DNA from: Candidatus Geohydrothermomicrobium daggyaiense
Lineage (GTDB): Bacteria; Actinomycetota; Geothermincolia; Fen-727; JACVIW01
Reading direction: 5' to 3'
NCBI GenBank assembly: GCA_015711695.1
Contig: MU158453.1
Location: 1-8,153 of the forward strand
Length of the DNA: 8,153 nucleotides
The position numbers and the translations under genes were made by a program. Numbering within the stretch: the stretch's first letter is position 1; each line of letters opens with the position of its first letter. The notes under the pieces were generated by a model, which was not told the DNA's origin, ran no database searches, and was given only the letters and a program-made list of their open reading frames with translations. Positions 1-7,133 of this stretch are shown in pieces.

Positions 1-2
1 AA

Positions 3-725
3 CCGTCATTAAAATTCCTGGGTCAGATAATAATTGCCTTCGCTTTTGCTTATGTTGCGGTGAACCACTGTGGTGTTTCGCCAAAATTCAGTTTTATCGG
101 GGAGTTCGGATTTTCTCTTGGATGGTTTTTCTTCATCTGGGTTTTTATCATGATAAGCAGTTCATCAAATGCCGTGAATTTAACTGACGGTCTTGACGGT
201 CTCGCGACAGGTTCAATGATCCTCGTTATGGTCGCATATCTTCTTGTTTCATTCACAATGTTCCGGCATCCCACTTCCCTCCACCCGAAATTCTACGAAT
301 TCAGCGGAAAACCCGCACTTGACATGGCGATAATATCTGGTGCTGTTCTCGGTGCATGTGTGGGGTTTTTGTGGTGGAACGCAGCGCCCGCTCGGATATT
401 TATGGGTGACACTGGTTCTCTTGCGCTCGGTGGTGTTATGGCGGGCATAGCTATCATGACAAGAACCCAGCTTCTTTTGGTGATACTGGGGGGACTTTTT
501 GTACTAGAAGCGCTCTCGGTGATAATTCAGGTTGGCGTTTTTAAGTTAACAGGTGGGAAGAGGGTCTTTAGGATGGCTCCAATCCATCACCATTTTGAGT
601 TGGGTGGATGGTCTGAGTTCACCGTAATGGTGCGTCTCTGGATAATCTGTGGTTTTTGCGTTCTTATCGGTTTTGCTCTCTTTTATGTTGATTTCGTGTC
701 GCGAGTGCCCCTACCGGGAAAATGA
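3..725 (+). CDS. mraY: MraY, phospho-MurNAc-pentapeptide transferase (5'-truncated by window edge)
   Basis: MraY is the integral membrane enzyme that transfers phospho-MurNAc-pentapeptide from UDP onto undecaprenyl phosphate, making lipid I on the cytoplasmic face. The reading frame is open from base 3, so about 240 C-terminal residues are visible; the family is about 360 long, so roughly 120 N-terminal residues lie upstream. A GTG at base 60 is internal, because the preceding codons (KFLGQIII...) already read as MraY. Family hallmarks are present: NAVNLTDGLDGLATG with its Asp pair (about 168-212), FMGDTGSLALGG with the catalytic-site Asp (about 399-434), and the MAPIHHHFE signature with the His triplet at about 585-593, followed by GW.E. 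About seven hydrophobic segments fit the C-terminal part of a ten-helix protein. The stop codon TGA overlaps the murD start by four bases (ATGA). Nothing looks degraded. Identification is near certain. Confidence 0.97.
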   Translation, partial: PSLKFLGQIIIAFAFAYVAVNHCGVSPKFSFIGEFGFSLGWFFFIWVFIMISSSSNAVNLTDGLDGLATGSMILVMVAYLLVSFTMFRHPTSLHPKFYEFSGKPALDMAIISGAVLGACVGFLWWNAAPARIFMGDTGSLALGGVMAGIAIMTRTQLLLVILGGLFVLEALSVIIQVGVFKLTGGKRVFRMAPIHHHFELGGWSEFTVMVRLWIICGFCVLIGFALFYVDFVSRVPLPGK

Positions 726-2131
726 TGTTCAAAAACATGAAAGTTCTGGTAATTGGGCTAGGTCTCAGCGGAATCGCTGCCTCGAGGTCACTTTTAAAAA
801 GAGGGGCTCAAGTGATGGCTATAGATAGTGCTAATTCTGATGATATACGAGCAAGAGCAGATGAAATCATAAAAGCTGGGGGAACTGCTCTGATCGGGGT
901 CGAAAAACCAGAGTCGATAAGAGATTTCGATCTCGTCGTGGTAAGCCCTGGCGTTCCTCCTAATGCCCCCGCGCTTGTTTCCGCCCGGTTTGAGGGTATA
1001 AAGGTCATAAGCGAACTGGAGTTGGGCTGGAAGATCATTCGCAATAGAGTTATTGCTGTCACCGGAACGAACGGGAAAACGACGACGACGAAATTGATTT
1101 CTGAGATTCTTTCGACGAAAGGGAGGTCCGCCATTGCCTGCGGGAACATCGGAACTCCACTGTGTGATCTCGATGGCAAGACTTCTGATAAAGACCTGCT
1201 TGTGGTGGAAACTTCCAGTTTTCAACTCGAGAACATAGAAAATTTTAAACCAGACGTTGCAGTGGTTTTGAATATAGCTCCTGATCACTTTGATTGGCAT
1301 AGCAATTTCAGGGAATACTTCGGCGCGAAAGCGAGAATTGTGGAGAATCAGGGAAGTGAGGATTATGTGATTTACAATGCTCAAGACAAATTCTGTGTGG
1401 ATCTGGCATCAAGGGCAAAATCAATGAGAGTTCCTTTTGGCATGAATTCTACTGATTCTCATGGTATATGGTGTGAGGAAGGATGGGTAGTCGCGGGGAA
1501 ACCGCTTTTCAGGAAAAAAAGGGTAATGAGACTCAAAGAGATTCCGCTTCCAGGAGTTCATGGGATTTTGAACACTTTGGCGGCGATAGGCGCTGCGCTT
1601 GCTGTCGGTGAGGAACCAGCAGAGGTAAGAGAGAAAGTCTTAGCGTTTAAAGGTCTTGAGCACAGAATGGAGTATATTATGACAATTGGAAATGTTGTCT
1701 TTTATAACGATTCAAAAGCTACCAATCCTCACGCCACCATTCATGCGCTGAGGTCATTCAATTCACCCATGGTTGTAATACTTGGCGGAAAGAATAAAGG
1801 TCTTGATTTCGAGGAAATTTCAAAAGAACTGGTGCGCGTGAATGACAGAGGATTGCTTGCGGGAATTGTTCTTCTTGGGGAATGCGCTTCAGAGATCGAG
1901 GAAGCGGTAAGAAAAGAAACTATTGAAAGCAGACAGATATGGATGGAATACGCAAAGGATTTACGTGACGCGGTGTTGAAATCATTTAAAAAAGCGCTTG
2001 AAGTACCAGGTGGCGCAGTGGTTCTTTTTTCTCCCGCTGCCGCTTCCTTTGATATGTTTGATGACTACAAAGATCGAGGGCTTAAGTTTAAAGAGATCGT
2101 TTATGCTACTGGCAAGAGCTTTTCGGGTTAG
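722..2131 (+). CDS. murD: MurD, UDP-MurNAc-L-alanine:D-glutamate ligase
   Basis: MurD is the cytoplasmic ATP-dependent ligase that adds D-Glu to UDP-MurNAc-L-Ala. At 469 residues it is slightly longer than E. coli MurD (about 438). In order: an N-terminal Rossmann-like UDP-binding domain starting VLVIGLGLSG (residues 8-17) with SPGVPP at 75-80; the central ATPase domain with P-loop GTNGKTTTT (115-123), ETSSFQLE (163-170) and the DHFDWH stretch (188-193); Lys203 in the position of the carbamylated lysine of Mur ligases; NDSKATNP (329-336) and GGKNKG (355-360); and a C-terminal domain with SPAAASFDMFDDY (437-449). The start codon is the first of two tandem ATGs and sits in the mraY stop (ATGATG); a third ATG at 737 directly precedes the conserved KVLVIG and cannot be excluded. 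There is no convincing Shine-Dalgarno for any of them, which fits coupling to mraY translation. Confidence 0.96.
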   Translation: MMFKNMKVLVIGLGLSGIAASRSLLKRGAQVMAIDSANSDDIRARADEIIKAGGTALIGVEKPESIRDFDLVVVSPGVPPNAPALVSARFEGIKVISELELGWKIIRNRVIAVTGTNGKTTTTKLISEILSTKGRSAIACGNIGTPLCDLDGKTSDKDLLVVETSSFQLENIENFKPDVAVVLNIAPDHFDWHSNFREYFGAKARIVENQGSEDYVIYNAQDKFCVDLASRAKSMRVPFGMNSTDSHGIWCEEGWVVAGKPLFRKKRVMRLKEIPLPGVHGILNTLAAIGAALAVGEEPAEVREKVLAFKGLEHRMEYIMTIGNVVFYNDSKATNPHATIHALRSFNSPMVVILGGKNKGLDFEEISKELVRVNDRGLLAGIVLLGECASEIEEAVRKETIESRQIWMEYAKDLRDAVLKSFKKALEVPGGAVVLFSPAAASFDMFDDYKDRGLKFKEIVYATGKSFSG

Positions 2132-2147
2132 GTAAGCTCGCCTAAAT

Positions 2148-3623
2148 ATGGGTATGCTACGAGGGACCGCGTATAGCAGTCAGGCAAGAAGAAAACAAGA
2201 GCCTTTTCGTGAGCTTCGTCGGGATTATCCGTCTCAAAAAAACGGGAGGGCTGAGGCGCTTTCACGGTCGTTGGGCAGAGGCTCGCGAAGGGTTCAAGCG
2301 ACATCATCTCGAAGGGTTAAGACCGCGTTGTCGAAATACGATGAGTTGACTCTCATTGAAAAATTACAGGATAGACAGCTGTCAAAGTTGTCGCTGAGGG
2401 GCACAGACTTTCGTGACCTGAGAAAAAAGCACTACGCTGAAAGGAGGCATTATCCGAAAGAGGCAAAAGGTAAGAGTATCCGGAGCGCGCCAGTCACCGG
2501 CGTTGAGCAAGGCGTAGTAAATGCGGTGGCTAACTCGGTACACCTTATCTTTGTGGCGGTAATGGTGCTGGTGATGCTTGGCCTATTGTCAGTGTTTTCG
2601 GCAGGGGCGTCATTGGAGGGTAACGCGGACCTCGGTTATTCCTCTTTTCTTACACAACTTTTATGGATTAGCGTTGGTTGGGGTTGCGCCTGGATATTAT
2701 CGAAGCTAAAGTATCAAACAATAGCCAAATTCTCATTCCTGGGTGTAGTTGCTTCTCTCGCGCTGCTGATTGCGGTTTTCCCGTTTGGTGTACAGTCCTT
2801 TGGCTCTAAGCGGTCGCTCCACATATACGGACCATTGTATTTTCAACCATCAGAATTCGCCAAGATTTCAATGATCCTCTTTTGCGCTTATGCTCTGCAT
2901 GTGAAAAGGGAGAAAATCAAGCAATTTTCTCACCTTTGTTTTCCTTTGCTGCTTTTTCTTGCTCTCACCTGCGGTCTTATTGTCATCCAGCGCGATCTTG
3001 GAAGCGCGTCAATAATCTTTTTGTCAATTCTTGTGGTGATGGCATTATCAGAGGCGCGAATGTTCCATGTGGGCATAGTTGGTATTTTAGGGGCTGTTGG
3101 GTGTGCCCTGGCGACGTATGATGAGCCTTACAGGTTGTTAAGGTTTCTTGCATTCTTCAATCCTTGGAAGGATCCACTCGGGTATGGTTATCAACTAATT
3201 CAATCCTATATCGCGTTTGGCACTGGCGGGTTATTTGGACTTGGTCCTGGCATGAGCAGGCAGAAGTTTCTTTACCTTCCAAACGCTCATAACGATTTCG
3301 TATTCTCGATAATAGGCGAGGAGTTCGGTTTAGTCGGGACCCTTGTTGTTATTTTTATGTTCATTATCATTGCTATTGCTGGCATGAAGATAGCCGAGCA
3401 TGCCCCTGACCAGCTCGGTAGAATTTTGGCTGCAGGCATTACGAGTCTCTTCGTAATCCAGGCGCTTGTTAACATGGGTGGAGTGACGGGCCTTATGCCG
3501 ATAACTGGTGTCACTCTCCCTTTTGTAAGCGCGGGTGGTTCAAGCATGCTTGTTTGCATGGGGTGCTTGGGGATTCTCTTTAACGTCGCCCGGCAGGTGG
3601 AATCCACGGGAGGCAAGGTATAA
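2148..3623 (+). CDS. ftsW: FtsW, SEDS septal peptidoglycan glycosyltransferase with long basic N-terminal extension
   Basis: FtsW is the SEDS-family polymerase that links lipid II into septal glycan together with a class B PBP. The core (about residues 128-485) has about ten hydrophobic segments. Family motifs: FQPSEFAK (232-239), QRDLGSA (281-287), FNPWKDPLGYGYQLIQS (337-353) with Asp342 at the position of the proposed catalytic Asp of RodA/FtsW, YLPNAHNDFVFSIIGEE (376-392), and PITGVTLPFVSAGGSS (451-466). The protein has 491 residues, whereas family members are often about 370-420. The excess is an Arg/Lys-rich segment before helix 1. ATG 2148 is the first possible start, since TAA lies in frame at 2133-2135; its Shine-Dalgarno is weak. 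In-frame GTG 2526 (residue 127) would give a typical-sized protein but leave a gap of about 394 bases in an otherwise gapless operon. Sixteen bases separate it from murD and two from murG. FtsW is preferred over RodA because of its dcw location. Confidence 0.94.
   Translation: MGMLRGTAYSSQARRKQEPFRELRRDYPSQKNGRAEALSRSLGRGSRRVQATSSRRVKTALSKYDELTLIEKLQDRQLSKLSLRGTDFRDLRKKHYAERRHYPKEAKGKSIRSAPVTGVEQGVVNAVANSVHLIFVAVMVLVMLGLLSVFSAGASLEGNADLGYSSFLTQLLWISVGWGCAWILSKLKYQTIAKFSFLGVVASLALLIAVFPFGVQSFGSKRSLHIYGPLYFQPSEFAKISMILFCAYALHVKREKIKQFSHLCFPLLLFLALTCGLIVIQRDLGSASIIFLSILVVMALSEARMFHVGIVGILGAVGCALATYDEPYRLLRFLAFFNPWKDPLGYGYQLIQSYIAFGTGGLFGLGPGMSRQKFLYLPNAHNDFVFSIIGEEFGLVGTLVVIFMFIIIAIAGMKIAEHAPDQLGRILAAGITSLFVIQALVNMGGVTGLMPITGVTLPFVSAGGSSMLVCMGCLGILFNVARQVESTGGKV
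3608..3618 (+). promoter_or_regulatory. Purine-rich ribosome binding region for murG
   Basis: GGGAGG (3608-3613) and AAGG (3615-3618) lie within the last codons of ftsW, 12 and 7 bases before the GTG at 3626. They support this GTG as the murG start and show that murG can load ribosomes as well as being coupled to ftsW, whose stop is two bases away. Confidence 0.6.
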
Positions 3624-3625
3624 CT

Positions 3626-4768
3626 GTGCGTCTGGTAGTGACAGGTGGGGGCACCGGCGGACATATTTACCCCGCAGTATCTATTATCATGGGTATAAAA
3701 GAAAAATACCCCTCTTCTCAGTTCATTTTTGTTGGATCCCTCAAGGGAATGGAAAAAAGGAAATGCGCTCAACTCGGTGTTCCCTTTGAGGGTTTTGAAG
3801 TGTCTGGTATCGTTGGAAAGCGGGTTAAAGAGAGACTAACTGCTATATTCAGATATTTTCTTGCCACAGGGGGCTCCTTAAGAGTTTTAAGGAATTACCG
3901 CCCTTGCTGTGTTGTGGGCACGGGTGGCTATGCTTCTGCGCCCGCCTGCGCCGCTGCGCTCCTCATGAGAATTCCTCTTATTCTCATTGAGGTAAACATA
4001 AGCCCTGGAGCGGTCAATCGCATTTTATCCAGATGGGCGGAGTTCACCGCAATTGCTCACGAAGAAACCAGGGCGTACCTTCCTTCTAAAGCCAACACTG
4101 TTCTGACAGGTGTTCCGGTAAGGAGTGAGATATTACGATTAAGGGACCTTGAATATCTAAAATCTACTAGAATAGAGGCAATTAGAATCCTCGGGCTTGA
4201 AAAAGACCGGAAAACACTTGCTGTATGTGGAGGGAGCCAGGGAGCTAAAGCCATCAACGAGGCGGTCTTAGAAGCTTTTCCCGAGCTTATCCACAAAAGT
4301 GATCTCCAGATAGTTCACATCACTGGTGTAAAGCAATTCGAATCAATATCCCGGGAGATACCGTCAAGAATGTTGGATAAAAGTGCTTCTTTGATTTACA
4401 GGGTGTTCCCTTACATTGAGAGAATGGATCTTGTTTATGCAGCGTCAGACATCGCTGTCACAAGGGCAGGCGCGCTTACAGTGGCGGAACTCTTTGCTGC
4501 AGCCGTACCCGCAGTTCTTGTGCCTCTGCCTGGTGCTGCTGGTGAGCATCAGAGAATCAATGCTCTGAAGATGAAAAAAACTGGCGCGGCGCATGTGGTG
4601 GAACAAGATGAAGACTCTGCCCTTGACGCTTTGCGTGAGGCTGTGAGGTTGGTCGAGAATCAGGATAAAATTCTGGAAATGAAAAAGTGTGCAATGGCGG
4701 TTACTCCGGCTGACGGCGTAGCGGGTATAATCGCTCTCATAGAGAAAATTTGTTCTTGTTTATCTTGA
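3626..4768 (+). CDS. murG: MurG, lipid I to lipid II GlcNAc transferase
   Basis: MurG is the peripheral membrane GT-B glycosyltransferase that adds GlcNAc from UDP-GlcNAc to lipid I, giving lipid II. Length 380 residues, slightly above E. coli MurG (355). N-terminal acceptor domain: glycine loop TGGGTGGHIYPA (6-17) containing the conserved His13, then GTGGYASAP (98-106). C-terminal donor domain: CGGSQGA (201-207), then TRAGALTVAELFAAAVPAVL (279-298), followed by PLPGAAGEHQRINAL (300-314) with the HQ..NA signature. The usual HEQN motif reads IEVN (121-124), keeping the Glu and Asn. The GTG start lies two bases after the ftsW stop; the conserved glycine loop begins only six codons in, so no later start is possible. 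A purine-rich stretch, GGGAGGCAAGG (3608-3618), precedes it. The C-terminus carries two Cys in its last six residues (ICSCLS), of no known meaning. Confidence 0.95.
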   Translation: MRLVVTGGGTGGHIYPAVSIIMGIKEKYPSSQFIFVGSLKGMEKRKCAQLGVPFEGFEVSGIVGKRVKERLTAIFRYFLATGGSLRVLRNYRPCCVVGTGGYASAPACAAALLMRIPLILIEVNISPGAVNRILSRWAEFTAIAHEETRAYLPSKANTVLTGVPVRSEILRLRDLEYLKSTRIEAIRILGLEKDRKTLAVCGGSQGAKAINEAVLEAFPELIHKSDLQIVHITGVKQFESISREIPSRMLDKSASLIYRVFPYIERMDLVYAASDIAVTRAGALTVAELFAAAVPAVLVPLPGAAGEHQRINALKMKKTGAAHVVEQDEDSALDALREAVRLVENQDKILEMKKCAMAVTPADGVAGIIALIEKICSCLS

Positions 4769-4782
4769 TGGTATTGGCGCAT

Positions 4783-4789
4783 GAGGTGA
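4783..4789 (+). promoter_or_regulatory. Shine-Dalgarno that decides the murC start
   Basis: GAGGTGA lies in the 23-base gap between the murG stop and ATG 4792. GAGG ends five bases before that ATG. Neither of the earlier in-frame starts, TTG 4750 and ATG 4768, has such a site at a useful distance, so this favours 4792. Confidence 0.65.
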
Positions 4790-4791
4790 AT

Positions 4792-6216
4792 ATGCAATTT
4801 CACATACCTACTATCACAGAACTGGATATGGATAGACCGGTACACCTTGTTGGGATTGGTGGTGCGGGCATGAGCGCGATCGCCAATGTTCTCCTGGATA
4901 TGGGTATTAAGGTGACCGGCTCGGATATAAAGGAATCGGCAAATGTTAAAAGGCTCCGTGACAGAGGCGCGGTTATCGGAATTGGTCATAGACCCTCGAA
5001 CATATCTTCACCATCTTTGGTGGTGAGGTCATCGGCCGTGGGAGAGGATAATCCTGAGATCGTTGAGGCAATAAAGAGAGGAATACCTGTAATCACAAGA
5101 GCAGAGATGCTCGCGGCCATAATGAGAACTAAGGAATCGATCGCGGTTGCGGGCACTCACGGCAAGACAACAACAACCTCGCTTGTTGCGAAAATTTTAC
5201 TTGATTGTGGTGAGGATCCCGCATATTTGATTGGGGGAGAACTGAACGAGACCGGTGGCAATGCCCGGTTTGGAAATGGAAGATTCCTTGTCGCGGAGGC
5301 TGATGAAAGCGACGGTTCGCTTCTTCTGCTTGAACCAATGATAGCAATTCTCACAAACGTTGACGCCGATCACCTTGACTACTTTAAGGATGTCTCACAT
5401 GTGGCAGCTATTTTCAAAGAGTTCTTGAGACGTCTTCCTCATAAGGGCTTCGCGGTTGTTTTCGGTGATGACCCACTTTCCAGGGCAGTGGGGGAGCATC
5501 TTTCAAAAGATGGTAAGGAAGTTATTTTTTACGGTGCGCGAGAAAATAACGAATTCAGATTTTCAGATTTTGTGTGGGTTGATGGACATTGCGTATTTGA
5601 GATTTATGAGGAAGAAAGGCCTCTGGGCAAAGTGAGACTCAGCGTTCCTGGGTTTCACAATGCGTGCAATGCGCTTGGTGCATTTGCGGTTTGCAGGCGG
5701 TTGGGGTTACCTGTGAGCAAAATACTTAAAGCCATTGAAGATTTCAGTGGGGTAAGGAGAAGGTTTGAGTTTATCGGCGAATCGAACGGCATCAGGGTTC
5801 TGGATGATTATGCTCATCATCCTACAGAGGTCAAAGCGGTTCTTTCGATGGCAAAGGAGATCTTTCCAGACCGGCTTGTTGTAGTTTTTCAACCCCACAG
5901 ATATTCTAGGACACTCGCTCTAGCCGATGATTTCGGGCGTTGTGTTGAAGATGCTGATTTTATTGTCGTTACTGATATTTACGGCGCTGATGAAAGTCCT
6001 GAACCAGGTGTTACCGGTGAATTAATCGTTGAGAGTATAAAAAAAGAAAACCCCAAAAAACAAGTGGTTTATTATTCCGAGAGAGCAACTCTCGCATCAA
6101 ATGTTTGTTCCCATCTGAGAAAAGGCGATACTGTGATTACCATGGGTGCTGGGGATATCACACAGTGCTCAAGGGAAATTCTCGAAAATCTTCAGGGTAT
6201 GAGTTTTGGAGCATAG
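4792..6216 (+). CDS. murC: MurC, UDP-N-acetylmuramate:L-alanine ligase
   Basis: MurC is the cytoplasmic ATP-dependent ligase that adds L-Ala to UDP-MurNAc, the first stem-peptide step. From ATG 4792 it is 474 residues, close to E. coli MurC (491). Seen in order: UDP-sugar binding VHLVGIGGAGMSAIA (17-31), P-loop GTHGKTTTT (121-129), EADESDGS (169-176), NVDADHLDYF (189-198), GVRRRFE (320-326), DDYAHHPTEV (338-347), QPHRYSRT (367-374), GAGDI (452-456). The frame is open further upstream to TTG 4750 and ATG 4768, the latter sharing a base with the murG stop (TGATG). I chose 4792 because a clear Shine-Dalgarno, GAGG at 4783-4786, sits five bases before it, and because the family normally has only about 10-20 residues before VHLVGIGG. 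The longer forms would add a hydrophobic stretch (MFLFILMVLA) that a cytosolic ligase does not need. murB follows after five bases. Confidence 0.96.
   Translation: MQFHIPTITELDMDRPVHLVGIGGAGMSAIANVLLDMGIKVTGSDIKESANVKRLRDRGAVIGIGHRPSNISSPSLVVRSSAVGEDNPEIVEAIKRGIPVITRAEMLAAIMRTKESIAVAGTHGKTTTTSLVAKILLDCGEDPAYLIGGELNETGGNARFGNGRFLVAEADESDGSLLLLEPMIAILTNVDADHLDYFKDVSHVAAIFKEFLRRLPHKGFAVVFGDDPLSRAVGEHLSKDGKEVIFYGARENNEFRFSDFVWVDGHCVFEIYEEERPLGKVRLSVPGFHNACNALGAFAVCRRLGLPVSKILKAIEDFSGVRRRFEFIGESNGIRVLDDYAHHPTEVKAVLSMAKEIFPDRLVVVFQPHRYSRTLALADDFGRCVEDADFIVVTDIYGADESPEPGVTGELIVESIKKENPKKQVVYYSERATLASNVCSHLRKGDTVITMGAGDITQCSREILENLQGMSFGA
6208..6211 (+). promoter_or_regulatory. Weak Shine-Dalgarno for the TTG start of murB
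   Basis: GGAG in the last codons of murC ends ten bases before TTG 6222. The spacing is a little long. Together with the upstream in-frame TAG it supports TTG as the start. Confidence 0.45.
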
Positions 6217-6221
6217 GTTAG

Positions 6222-7133
6222 TTGGCGGATCTCGAAAAATATCTTAAAAAAATTCATGATTTGAGCTATGAGAAAAACGTTCCGCTTTCAGGTTATACAA
6301 CGTGGAGAGTAGGCGGACCTGCCGATTTTTTCGTGGTGGTCAAATCGAAGAAAGCTCTGTTTGAACTTGTAAAGATTGTTGTGGACGGTTCAGTGCCGTT
6401 TTTCGTGATTGGAAATGGGTCAAACCTTCTCGTTAGTGACGCAGGGTTCAGAGGTGTAGTGGCGAGGCTTGGCGGGGACCTTGCTAAGGTGTTGTGCGGG
6501 GATGATGAGATCTTTGCTGGTGGAGGAGTTCTTCTAAGCCATGTTATTGTCGAAGCAGCACGGTCCGGTCTTTCAGGGCTCGAGTTTGCCTTTGGGATTC
6601 CGGGAACAGTGGGCGGAGGCGTCATGACTAACGCTGGCGCTTTCTCAGGTTGCCTATCCGATGTTCTCCTTTACGTTAGAGCGCTGGATCTAAAGGGGAG
6701 CGAAAAAACATACGAGCGTTTTGAGAAAAGATACAGACACCCTTTGATACCTTCCGATGAGATAGTAATAGAGGCGTCTTTCAGGATGAGAAAAGCCTCG
6801 ACCGAAGAAGTAGAGAAAAAACTTGACGAGATAAGGAAAAGCAGAAAAAAGACCCAGCCGTGGGGAATGGCGACTGCGGGCTCGGTCTTCAAAAACCCAG
6901 AAGAGGCTCCCGCTGGACGTCTTATCGAGGAGTGCGGACTCAAAGGCATGAGATTGGGCAACGCGAAGGTTTCTGAAATACATGCCAATTTCATAATAAA
7001 CACAGGAGGTGCCCGCGCTTCCGAGATATATGACCTGATTCAGCTTATAAGATCATCAGTAATGAAAAAATTCGGCATTGCGCTGGAAAGAGAAATCCAG
7101 CTCGTTGGTTTTCCAGTGGAGGGAGAGTCTTGA
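6222..7133 (+). CDS. murB: MurB, UDP-N-acetylenolpyruvoylglucosamine reductase (short, type II form)
   Basis: MurB is the cytoplasmic FAD enzyme that uses NADPH to reduce UDP-GlcNAc-enolpyruvate to UDP-MurNAc. At 303 residues it matches the short type II class (B. subtilis-like) rather than E. coli type I (342). FAD-domain motifs: TTWRVGGPADFF (26-37), IGNGSNLLVSDAGFRG (63-78), GIPGTVGGGVMTNAGA (125-140). Active-site residues by family position: Arg172 in YRHP, Ser221 in AGSVFKNP (219-226; the proton donor), and Glu291 in LEREIQLVG (288-296). HANFIIN (254-260) is also typical. The start is TTG 6222: TAG at 6219-6221 closes the frame immediately upstream, GGAG lies ten bases before it, and the next in-frame start-like codon (TTG 6261) leaves only a few residues before the conserved TTWRVGG. 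The stop overlaps the ddl start by four bases. Confidence 0.95.
   Translation: MADLEKYLKKIHDLSYEKNVPLSGYTTWRVGGPADFFVVVKSKKALFELVKIVVDGSVPFFVIGNGSNLLVSDAGFRGVVARLGGDLAKVLCGDDEIFAGGGVLLSHVIVEAARSGLSGLEFAFGIPGTVGGGVMTNAGAFSGCLSDVLLYVRALDLKGSEKTYERFEKRYRHPLIPSDEIVIEASFRMRKASTEEVEKKLDEIRKSRKKTQPWGMATAGSVFKNPEEAPAGRLIEECGLKGMRLGNAKVSEIHANFIINTGGARASEIYDLIQLIRSSVMKKFGIALEREIQLVGFPVEGES
7118..7123 (+). promoter_or_regulatory. Strong Shine-Dalgarno for the TTG start of ddl
   Basis: GGAGGG inside the 3' end of murB ends six bases before TTG 7130. This near-ideal site compensates for a weak start codon and supports the four-base overlap between murB and ddl. Confidence 0.7.

Noticed and set aside
60..62. 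GTG as the start of mraY
   Set aside because: The frame is open to the window edge and the codons before it encode conserved MraY residues (KFLGQIII), so the gene continues upstream.
794..1384. A 196-codon open frame on the - strand inside murD, and similar long - strand frames inside ftsW/murG (3287-3772), murB (6293-7003) and ddl (7265-7612)
   Set aside because: Each lies opposite a well-identified conserved gene, has no recognisable domain and no gene-like spacing. They are shadows of real coding sequence.
2441..2447. Perfect AAGGAGG Shine-Dalgarno-like sequence inside the ftsW extension
   Set aside because: No ATG, GTG or TTG lies at a suitable distance downstream in any frame. It arises from tandem AGG arginine codons (RR at residues 99-100), so I do not call an internal start.
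2526..2528. GTG as an alternative ftsW start that would give a protein of typical length (365 residues)
   Set aside because: It has only a poorly spaced AAGG upstream, lies directly at the first membrane helix, and would leave about 394 unexplained bases in an otherwise gapless operon. It is kept only as the main alternative in the extension finding.
4781..4789. Mini-frame ATG AGG TGA between murG and murC, as a possible leader or regulatory peptide
   Set aside because: It is two codons long and is explained by the murC Shine-Dalgarno sequence that it overlaps.
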